A stretch of DNA of 64,000 nucleotides from Trichoplax sp. H2. Lineage: Eukaryota > Placozoa > Uniplacotomia > Trichoplacea. How positions within the stretch are numbered: position 1 is the first letter of the stretch; the number at the start of each line of letters is the position of its first letter. A program made the translations under genes and the position numbers. This document shows, piece by piece, positions 36,794 to 47,066 of the stretch. The notes under the pieces are model-generated. The model made no database searches and was not told the DNA's origin. It saw nothing but the letters and a program-made list of their open reading frames with translations. The stretch is from the NCBI GenBank assembly GCA_003344405.1, contig NOWV01000228.1:1-64000 (forward strand). The letters are read 5' to 3'.

Positions 36794-37012
36794 CCTCTAA
36801 GAAAATATCATTTGACTGAGATATTTATTGTAAGATGCATTTATTACAATCGTATTTAGAGATTAGATTGTAAGTTGCTGATAGAGAACTAATTTATGCA
36901 ATACAGTCCAGTTAGCATGCAGCTGTAGTTCTAATCAAATTATCTTTGAGATGCTTTCTTATAGCTCAATCGAGCTGGAAATCTGCCACTAATTCTTTTG
37001 GATTCTACATTA
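36794..37012. repeat. Right flank of the insertion (filled allele)
   Basis: About 218 bp matching 36169-36386 with only single-base differences (for example GACTGAGAT against GACTAAGAT). It follows the right end of the insertion and the AAAG duplication. Confidence 0.85.
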
Positions 37013-37049
37013 CTGCGATTCACAACACAACGGTACGTGGGAGGAAGTA

Positions 37050-37810
37050 AATCCTTCAATTAATTTTCTATTGAATTAAAACTCAAATTTCCAAATGAAT
37101 TGATCTTAGCTTGCTATTACCTTTCTTACACTTACCTTTCTATTTCTTAGAACTATTATCATTCTACAATGTGTTTGAGGATAATATGCTTAATTTAGTA
37201 TTAGTATTTTTAAGGATATGCCCTATTGATAATACAGTAAATTATTCTGTCTTTGAGCTCAAAATCTTCCACAATTAAATCAAAATTAAGCCTAAAAGTA
37301 AAATCTTATCATAGTAACGATATATAAATAAGGATGATAACGATGATTCTAAATTAAACGGTACTAACTTCTACGACAACGATGGAATACGATATGTTGC
37401 AACTGAAATCATTCTACTTGAAAAATTAGCAATATAGTATTGCATTTCCTGCTATCGAGCTCTAATCTATTATAGTTTATTAATCAATATTATCTGAAAT
37501 AAGTGATGATATCGTTGGATCATGCAGTACACGCTATTGTGAGCGATAATTAATCATCTGTATTTGTATGACAGCCAGTTTAAACTAGATTAAGCTGTGG
37601 CTAGAAGTGCAAAGACCTGTAAATAGAGATTCAAGTGCAAGCATACACCCCGAAGTAACTGCTTATGACTTTGATTTAAGGAAAGCTTATCCTAGACTTA
37701 CTTACAGTTCAATGCTTCATGATTACATGGATCATCGTATAGTTTTAATTGCCTGAGGTTGGCATAAATCAGTTATTTCTAACTGTAAGAAAAATACAAA
37801 TTCATTTTCT
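37050..37810. repeat. Diverged copy of the gene B 5' flank
   Basis: Ordered matches to 25.5-26.9 kb, for example GATGATATCGTTGGATCATGCAG against GTTGATATCGTTTGATCATACAG, AATTAATCATCTGTATTTGTA, and TAACTGCTTATGACTTTGATTTAAG against TAACTAATTATGACTCTGACTTAAG. The last block also recurs near 34190. Confidence 0.6.
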
Positions 37811-38247
37811 ATTCAGGTTCTAATAGAGGTATGCAATGATTTCATCTAATCACAGGAGTTATGAGTTAGGGAATACAGTGATATTATGCAGCGTAGAACT
37901 GTATGTCTGAACATAATAGGGTTAAAAACTCATGCACTGCAGCGCGGCGCAGCACTTATGAGTCTACGTTCGATAAAATCATCTAGCTTTTTTGCACAAG
38001 TATTTTGTATAATATTGCATACAAACAGTCTATATTATTAATTTATTTATGAAAACAGAAATCGAAATAAAATTTGATCATTCAATATCTTAGCTACTTT
38101 TTTACAATAACATCCAAAATTTCTAAGACGTCATTTTATTTAAACGGTAACTAATATGTCGGAAATAATACACAGAATCTTCCTCGGAAAACATAATTAA
38201 GTGATTGGATTGGCGTTCTATTTATTGGAATGCTCAGTAAGAGTCTC

Positions 38248-40511
38248 TTAAAAGCTTCCTTTTGATTCGGAAGTGATATCAATTTTAGGTTCCACTGTAC
38301 TCATTTCATGCGAATTGTGTTGAATATCAATAGATGGATTGCTCACCACTGCTTCTATACCATGGGAAGGTGATCGATTATCGATGGGTTTTGGCATCAT
38401 TGTATTTGCATCTCTAGGAGTAATTACAAGTTGACCACTTGGCGTTTGTGAAGCAATAACCTGTTGTACCGTTGCCATCGTAGGTACGCCAACTACTTCA
38501 GTATTAGGTATAAACTGTTGAAATCCAGGCTGTACCATTAGATTTCCACCTTGCGGTAAATTTACAATCTGATGCACTGCAGTTGGCGATGCTGCTGCCA
38601 TCGTATTCATGGCATGAGGTGCATATACAATCTGTGGATGAGCTACCTGTTGTGTAGTAGCTACTTGAACTGCATTGGTGGTCATGGCCATATTATGAGG
38701 TGAAAATATTTTCGGGTCCTGTTTGTTTAATCCTTGTTGGATATTAGCTGGTGATGGACTCGCTACAGTATCTAACTCTGAATAAAAATTCACATTGTTG
38801 TAATTAACTACGGCAACACAAATAAATGGTACTCAGATATTCTGTTATCCAGCTAATACAGTATGTCTAAATCTTGCTCATAACTGGCATTAGCATGTAA
38901 ATGCTAAAGAAATTACTTTTTTTTCTTTTTACTCTTTTAATTTTATTCTATTAATCTCTACAAATACTTATCCGCATGGTTAGCGATCAATACGATATCT
39001 TATCGTATCTAATATAAGACAATGAATTATATAGGGCGCTGCTCTGATGTAAGCGTAATTTAATTTGAAGCGCAATTTACCTATGTTTCTTGACTCAACG
39101 AGTGGTTCAACGGCAGTATCGTCCTACATTAAATAACAAGCAGACACTATTATCACTCTAGTTGGCTTTATAATAATTTTTTTAGAAACTATTCCTAGAT
39201 AAAGATTCTACAAATTATATAAGAACGGTTTGAAAGGTAAGTCTTTGTCCATATAAATAGCCAAATATTATGCATTATTCCCATCGAAATGATAGTGAAT
39301 AACATTTTACAATCAATTTCTTAATACTACTACTTACTGTAGAATAGGATGTGCAATATACATATTCAGAGAGCATGATGACACTCGATAAAGTCAATGT
39401 GAAGCCAGCGAAGGATATAACGATAGTTACAATGTTGTGCCAGCGAGATGTTGGTGTATAGCCAAGGATACTAATTAATCCTACGCAAAACTGGCTAATG
39501 GAAAAGACGCAACCAAGAATAGCAAAAGCATAATTTGCATGTAACTAGGTGTTCAAATATTAAAAAATTGAATTTAAGTCAGCTTCTGATAGCAGGAAAA
39601 GGGCAACAAGGAGTAAAACATTATTTATCTCTTTCTAAGTGAGCTATTTCTCATATCATAATTTACTCTTACATGTCTGCTTTAAACTTACCAATTTTTT
39701 GTTTAACCTATTACAATGTGCAACAAGCGCAAAGATTCCTGCCAGAAAATACTTTAATCAAATATAAATATAAAAAGTTTAGATAAATAGCATGATTGCG
39801 CAAACGAGAGCTAAAATGCTACAGATTAATATTTGTTTGAATTTAAACTACTGTCTGTACCAGATGATTATATCAAGAAATCATCGCCGTTATCGACATT
39901 ACTGTACTAGACGTTTGGGTGTAAATTCGTTACAGTTATATCGAGATATCGTACTGTAATTGCTAAACTACTAGTACATAGAAGCAGCAGACAGCATTTT
40001 AAGTTAGAGAATGACCCCCTAACTTTTTTAACATAACGCATCAAGATATACCCCCTACAAAATAACAACTTTAGTGTATCCTGTCACTTATCTACAGTAT
40101 TACCTACAAGGTTATAAAAACACTGATATGTTAAAACTATCAAATGTTAAAAAGAGATTCACTTATGATATAGAACTACATACAAATAAATTATTTGTGA
40201 TCATTATGTTTGTTACTTGATACTTTAGTGCTCTACGAATATCTAAGATATCTGTTATTAACATTTACCGATAATCCTACATAGATATCCTGAGCAATCT
40301 GAATGGATATATTTCCATAAACTGCCCTGGCTGTAAACGAAACTCCACCAAAAGCCATAGAGCAAATACCTAAAATAAGAGTAGTTACACCAAGACCCAG
40401 ATTTATGCGGCGTAAACCAGTTGGCAATGTGTAATTTTTTACTGATGATTGATTCTGCAGCATCTGTTGCAGTTGCTGCTGTTGAAATGCTTGAGAATGA
40501 GAAGACGGCAT
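38248..40511 (-). CDS. Four-TM gene D (CD20/MS4A-like)
   Basis: Exons 40511-40269, 39751-39692, 39544-39338, 39123-39081 and 38777-38248 (phases 0,0,0,1) give 360 residues. I start at MPSSHSQAF. The same frame extends upstream only to a GTG, which looks like part of the leader. The N-terminus has a Gln run (FQQQQLQQMLQNQ). TM1 GLGVTTLILGICSMAFGGVS; TM2 AQDIYVGLS|YFLAGIFALVAHCN; TM3 NYAFAILGCVFSISQFCVG; TM4 SFAGFTLTLSSVIMLSEYVYC. Exon 4 is short and acidic (DDTAVEPLVESRN). Exon 5 is a 176-residue tail rich in T, Q, P, A and M with repeated VQQV/TQQV/VHQIV-type motifs and ends SESKGSF. The tail is unrelated to those of B and C although the TM core is homologous. Confidence 0.82.
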
Positions 40512-42937
40512 AGTACCCAGAATGTTCACCTATTGATTAGTCAACTGAAGATTTTATAGACTCTTTCGATCTATTATAATTGTTAATATTTTATCTCTAA
40601 CTACTTTAATGTTGTCTGTACACGTATACCAGAGTTATCAAAAATATTAATTGCTGTTCTACTGTGCAAGATCTAATTAAAGATTAAAATGTTGGATGAA
40701 CAATTGATAACGGACCGAAATCAAAAGCCTACGAAAACGTCGTGCTCAGCTGCTAAGCAACACAGACTTATTAGTCAATCAATTCTAATATTCATGTGTA
40801 GTCTGAGTATATGTGGCTACAGTGTATTTTATTCTGCATAAATATACAAAAGTGGTAATTATAATTACAGGAAAAGTTATTAAACCAATGCACTAGAAAG
40901 TATTTCAGTACCAACTTCTACGCTAATGAAGTCAAAATTATTTAAATTATCAATTACAAGGCAGAGCACGAACAAAGCATACCATATATTATCTAAGGTA
41001 ACTAGTTGCACAATAATTTTTCCACCCTCATTGTGTAAAAGGAATGTAAATATAATGAAGAAAATCAACCTCAAACATATCAAGAAGCCTACTAGCCACG
41101 CCTCTGATTTAATTATAAGTAGTGCAGGATCAATTTATGACCACTAATAGATTCAATTATTATAATTGCAAATGATCAATGGTAATTTAGACGCAGATAA
41201 GCTGCGTAAAAAGGATAAGTTATCATCGACTACCTATTCGTTCGCCCATGGTAGTTACTAAAATTTAGCACTTAAAATTACCATCGTTATGTATATCATG
41301 CTAGGTGACTAGATTAACTCTAACAGTTTAATAGATAATAAATATGAGAATCTACAGTATTAGTTTAATAGATTTCAACTCAAGAAGAATATAATGAACT
41401 ACTTACAGTATAATCATAAAGAGTAAAAATTGTATCATGAACCTATGGCCGCGTTTAATTCTGTTAACACTCGGTTGCTATAGCAATTACCCATAAGTAC
41501 TATACATATAGCGTATATCGTCGATAAACGCTAATACTATCATTCTCTTTACTATTACATATACATTTTCTTAAAGCTGAAATGCATCAGCAGCATGATT
41601 TAATGTCGGTAGCCTCAATATGCAAGAAAGCATTCTACTTATTTAGATGGCAATAAGCTTATTATTAACTGCAGTATTATTTTAGCAGCACAGAATAGAA
41701 TAATTTCTTACTATCTAAAAGGTTATGAAAAAAAGAATACTCTCAGAGCATATATTGAGACTCTTTTAACAATTAAAAAGAACTAGATCCCTTGTAATGT
41801 TTCCATTCTAGCAAAAGCCTGCTGCCATAGTATACGGTATCTAAGACATTAAACTATTATCTCTTTAAAATTTCTTGTATTCCAATATGATTAATAATGC
41901 CCAAGAAGTGACCATTAGGTACACAATTTCAATTTAATTACCTTCGTATAAGACATCTTCATGCTAGTAGAATGCATTCATAAATTTTAATCTATAGTGT
42001 CCAATATCTATAACAACCAAACTTACAATCCATCGCAAAGTGTACAAAATAGATTGGGTGGCCACGAGATTTATCACCATCGAATTTTTACAGTCTAAGC
42101 AAGTTTTAATATGTGTTCTTTATTTTTTTTAAAACAACTGATTCATTAGTTATTAAATTTTCGAGTATTACTAAAATAATTAATTTTTTGATAATTTTTA
42201 CTTGGCTAGCTAATGTTTTCACGATAAAGTTGATTTAAATTTGCACAATATAGTTTTTTGTCGTAAAATTATAATTCATGGCATCAAATTAGAAATAAAT
42301 AAATTATAATGTTGTGTTCAACACCTTTATCTCATATGTATTATCCTTTGCATACCTTGATTGGGCAACATTTTTAGTTAACTACTGCTCAATAAATGTG
42401 TTTGATTAAGTACCGTACTAAGTGAATTTGATTAAGAACCTATTTAAGAATTACTTAGATGATTCAGCAAACTATATAAAGTTCCATGTGAGTCTTTCAA
42501 TCTAGTATAGAATATTTCTATTTCGACAACTTGAATAGCTAGTAAATAGTATAATCAAATTCATGAATTAGAATTATCTGTAGCCTCAGAAAGGATGGTA
42601 TAAACGCCTGAAGTTTCTTGATTTAAATTTACTGATCGATTTGAAGGCATTATTATTGCTCCTATTGGCGAAGATAAAATATATTTAATTAGTATTTTTG
42701 GATTAAGAACAATTCACTTGAACTTTAACTACTGACTTTGATATAAACTAAGTACGAGCAAATTAAATAACAGTAATAGCAGAATGTACCGGTCATGATT
42801 ATGCTACGCTGTTCTTAAATAGTACAGAAATACTGAATGCATATTCAAATTTTTTAACGTGGTTATACCGAAATTTATTCAACTTTACTAAAATCATTTA
42901 ATCATCCACTAAACAGATTTAGATAAGTAAATATATT
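40512..42937. other. Intergenic between genes E and D
   Basis: AT-rich, without a convincing gene. I searched the minus strand for a Pro/Gln-rich fifth exon of gene E (TTG/CTG-rich on the plus strand) and found none. Open frames at 40880-41147 on both strands overlap each other and lack splice or family features. Confidence 0.55.
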
Positions 42938-44067
42938 TTATAAAACGATACCGTACAGGTATATGACACTTTTACCTGGTTGTCCTGATGGCTGTTGTAA
43001 AGTGGCGGCTTGGTTAGGATTTGCAGTATTTTCATAGTACATCGTACGAGCATTCTAAATTATAACGGATAAGATGGATACTCATTTAGAATGAAAGTAA
43101 GGTTCCCTTACTCAAGAGAAAAGACTAATGCAATCTAATAAACTGTTGCAGGTAATCAGAGAATGTTTATGTAATGTTTATGTAATGTTTCAATATCCTA
43201 AAGCGGTTCCTAATAGATAGATTAGTAGTCGTGTTAAATCTATCTATAAACTAACTTGCGTTCGTATATTACTTAATCGTATGTATCATATTTATACTTA
43301 GCGTTATATATATATCTCGTTATGTATTTCACGTTACCGTTGTTCCACAGCAATATATAGCCTTTGAGAGTATTATGACGCAAGCAAGAGAAAAGCTGAT
43401 CGCGAAAAGGGATAAAATCATAGTTATGATGTTATGCCATAACACAAATATATAGCCAAAACATGGAATTAGGCCTAATATAAATTGGGCAATGGCAGCA
43501 TGGAAAGCCAGGATTGAGAATGAGTAATAAGTATGCATCTGAAATAACAAAAATTGATGGTGATTGTTATCCTTATAACTTCAAAGTTTAAATTGTTAAA
43601 GTGATTAATATATCTTTTAAATCGTAATAAATGACGATAAATATCTTACAAGATGTGGATTCGTTTGATTGTAGTAAGTTATTATTCCAAATAGTCCTGT
43701 CATAGAATACTAATAGACGATATTTAGCGTTAGTAAAAAATTCACCGACTTCATTTGTCACAAAAATTTCAGATTCATTAATCTATGCATGCTCTGGATG
43801 GTAGTTTTGTATTCCTTTTAGAGCGATGCTTACAATCAATCCGATCCAAACGTCTTGTCCGATAACGATGCTGAAGTTAGTTTCGTATCCTGGCATCATA
43901 TATCCAATTCCACCTATAATGCTGCTTATCAAACCTGTTACGAATAAACTAATTGCTAAACCAAATGAAGCATGACGATATCGGCCTTCTAGAACGAGGC
44001 TCTTCAGTCCTGATATTTGATTTAGATCTTCCTCTAACTGTCCGTATTGAAAGCTATCCGATGCCAT
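42938..44067 (-). CDS. Four-TM gene E (CD20/MS4A-like), 3' end uncertain
   Basis: Exons 44067-43834, 43709-43650, 43538-43338 and 43054-42976 follow the array plan (phases 0,0,0,1). The N-terminus MASDSFQYGQLEEDLNQISG is acidic. TM1 GLAISLFVTGLISSIIGGIG; TM2 GQDVWIGLI|YSMTGLFGIITYYN; TM3 YYSFSILAFHAAIAQFILG; TM4 LFAISFSLACVIILSKAIYC. Exon 4 ends SGQPG before GTAAAA, the same phase-1 junction as the other genes, but no fifth exon is visible in the next 2.4 kb. If the junction is not used, the frame runs on for 12 codons to a stop at 42938, which I use as the end. Total about 203 residues in that case. It is the most compact gene of the array. Confidence 0.75.
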
Positions 44068-46259
44068 ACTTCGTTACCGTATCTTTTATAAAAGCTCGTG
44101 AATATTACAAGGATTATTTCGATTCTCTATTCTAATGCTCTAACTACGGTGTAAAGTGCTCTTTAGCAGTAAATGCCACTTTATGCAACTTTTGATTCAC
44201 CAATACAACCTATTCTGACAATAGTGATTATCAACGTTCGGGATTTAGCAACCAACAAACAAGTTTCCCACGTATTTTACAGGTATCACGTGTTACACCT
44301 TAATCTATAGTAATTATTTTACTGTAAATTCCAATAATTCAGTAATAAAGCGGCAGTCGACAAATTAAGTCTATTAAACTCACTGACTAATAATTAATGC
44401 GAGTAAATCACATATGCGTAAATATCCTATAGAAAACAAAGACAAAACCGATGAAATATTTATCAAACTTTTATATTAATGCACTAATTTGCATGAATTT
44501 CATTATTTTAAACTATAAATACAGATGTAGCTTAAGTATGCAATTATTGAATAATAAGCTTCATCCAGTAATCTTAGATGACATTGGAAATGTCGTTACA
44601 AGAATTATCTTTCTTTAAAATTTTAGGAATTAAACCTGAGTTGTACGAGTATGTTATGCTACTGAATTAGCAAAAATCAACAGGTTCCTCCATCTCTTGA
44701 TAATTACAGCTCTTAAGAGAACTACCTGACTGAACTAAAGTTAGGAGATAACTATTCCGCTAAAGAACGTAAATACGTATATCAGCAACAGCTTATCATA
44801 ACTTTATGCAGAAAATTATATACCGTTGACAATTTCGAATTTCTCAATAGTATGCTACTGTATCACAATCACAATCTATATACACTCTTTCTTAAGGGAA
44901 TGTTATCGTGCAATTTATAAGAAACTATTCTTATAGTTCATGAAGATAGCTGATTAATTGTATTATTGAAATTAATTTAACTATATAAAGTAAAGCCGCA
45001 GAACCTGAAAAAATTACCATAACTCATATTTTCCAGCACCCTTGAAATATTTTATCAAGCCAATCAAGGTAGTTTATATTAAATCACCTCATATAGAAGG
45101 AATCTCAAATAGATCAATCTCAGACAGGGGACGGTAGCGATAAGAATAAGAATGATCGCTACCGCTAGCTATCATCATAAATATATTTAAAGGAGATGAA
45201 AAAATCTTTATAAGATTAAAGTACGAATTACAACTCTAAATTTCTTGTTAAAATTACAGCGACAGTAAAATAATTTGAAATCAGATTTGTGCAATTCACA
45301 AACTACTTCTAAATCTTTACGAAGAACTTCTTATCGTACTTCCATTAATAACAGTAAAAATGTTTATTAAGAACTGAAAAAGTGAAATCTGCAATAAGGT
45401 ACATCAGGTCGAACAACTTTCAATTACATTGGTCGTAGAGTAATACTCTGTAAATGAAATTAGCATGAACAAATCCTTTCCAGGAAGCAAACTATCCACC
45501 AAGATTTATTTCGCTTCACTTATTCAAATAGAGTCATTTACGAAAAATGATATAAGTATAATAATAATTTTTAATACAAGTATCTCTCAAAATATTTATT
45601 TTTGTCAGTATAGAAGGTAAAAAACTGATTTTATTACTGAGTTAAGGATAGCAGAGTAATAATTATTTGTATCAAGAATCTAATTTAATGTATCCTGAGC
45701 TTAAAAATAAGAAGCTTACTGGATGCGCTTCTCTCCAGTCCTTAGATGCCTTTTGTTCGATCTATTTACGCCAACAAAACTGCCTGTAATTAGGCTTAAA
45801 TCATCAAAAAAAAGACTTTGCTTAAGTAGATCATTAATATTTTTATTGTGTGAACCAATCTGCTTAAAATCTCATTTCTCTTCTATCATAAATTTCCAAC
45901 ACCGTGTGGTGCGTGACATCTTCATAATTAGCGTATATCAAAACAACATAAATCTTGTACCGTAATTGATTAAGTGGCTAGTATTAGAAAATCAGCAATT
46001 TCTAGTATCGTAATTAGCAATTATCAAATAGTAGCATCACGATAAAATCTATTCTCAAAAATCTGAATATACCAAATATAGCTATCGATACAATCAAATG
46101 GGAGAGGGGGATTACTACAAAATATATATATGCATCTTCGACTTCAAGAGAGATAACAGAAATGAGTCTCACTTGCACGAATTATTTTTCTAAGCAACGT
46201 TTGTTCAACGTCTAGTATATTAAACTCTACGTATCGATCGATATATTCTGCACTTATAC

Positions 46260-46790
46260 ATATTGTGATAGAGGGTTCGAAGGGTCTGCGGACGTGGACT
46301 CATTAGGTATTCTACAATAATGATACGAGGGGTTATTAGCAAAAGAGATATTTATTGCAGAGAATAACTAGGTACAGTGAGGAAGTTATTGGTAGATCAG
46401 TGTGTAAGCTGTCGTGAAGTAACGTGTGTAGATAGTAATACTAACAAGTGCAACAGAACAAATCTGAGGCAGAAATCATCAGTATTTATAGTTTTAGATA
46501 GAGAACACTTGCAGAGAGCAGAATTGTAGAATTAGATACATCATATACCATAAACAGGCTATATAATAGAAAATGATTGAAGGAAATAGCGAAGACTGTA
46601 GGTGCTATAAATAACTAAACATGACAAGCTATATTTGAACATAGTTGAAATAGACTATAGAATATATGGAGATATCTATATTCGGAACATAACAAAATGT
46701 CTATATTTAAGAAAATATCTAAAAATTACAGTAACAACTAAATATACTACACATATAGAGTGCTATAATATCAAAATATCGCAATTATTA
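46260..46790 (+). repeat. Dispersed ~500-bp repeat, copy 2
   Basis: Starts TTGTGATAGAGGGTTCGAAG and follows 31640-32150 block by block (CATATACCATAAACAGG, GGAAATAGCGAAGACTGTAG, ATGTCTATATTTAAGA). In C the matching segment lies just inside the exon 1 donor; here no exon follows, so it is either a transposed repeat or the stump of a lost gene copy. Confidence 0.6.
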
Positions 46791-46977
46791 TCAAAAAATT
46801 CTCATCAATATAGTCATCCTTCAATTAAGCTTATATACTATTGGTATACAAAGGAATCTTGATAACCTAAAATTTTTACAGTTACAACTTAGCCTTTGCA
46901 AGGTTACAAAGAATACTGTTGATACGGAAGTAGCAGCAGTGGCTACGTCCTTTATTATAATCTCTCGTTTTTTTAAG

Positions 46978-47055
46978 GTACTAAATAGGAAGCTTCTTGT
47001 AGCACTTGCAGTTGTTGGGGAGAAGAAGTGGGTACTTGTTGCAATATTTGCGATT
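46978..47055 (-). pseudogene. Frame-shifted relic of the gene F tail
   Basis: Just past the stop of F the minus strand reads QSQILQQVPTSSPQQLQVLQ in another frame and ends with its own stop. It closely resembles the end of F (QSQILQQGSQVPSPQIQSPQ), so it is either a duplicated tail segment or the original C-terminus cut off by a frameshift. Confidence 0.6.
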
Positions 47056-47066
47056 GTGTTAAGCAG

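Larger units (their letters stand above)
32389..38247. other. Intergenic with relics of a lost array unit, gaps and an insertion
   Basis: No intact gene. Contents in order: 5' flank of C; a TGTCAC/GTGACA palindrome at 33466; a spacer copy at about 34180-34420; a diverged 3' flank copy at about 34450-34790; the gap and insertion complex at 35332-37012; and diverged copies of the gene B 5' flank at about 37050-37810. Confidence 0.55.
44068..47066. other. Intergenic between genes F and E
   Basis: No gene called. It holds the dispersed repeat copy at 46260-46790 and the tail relic at 46978-47055. A plus-strand frame at 45723-45965 lacks any recognisable feature. Confidence 0.55.

Noticed and set aside
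40880-41147. Overlapping frames on both strands
   Set aside because: Mutual shadows without family, splice or composition support.
45723-45965. 80-codon plus-strand frame
   Set aside because: No recognisable features; no conserved copy elsewhere in the array.
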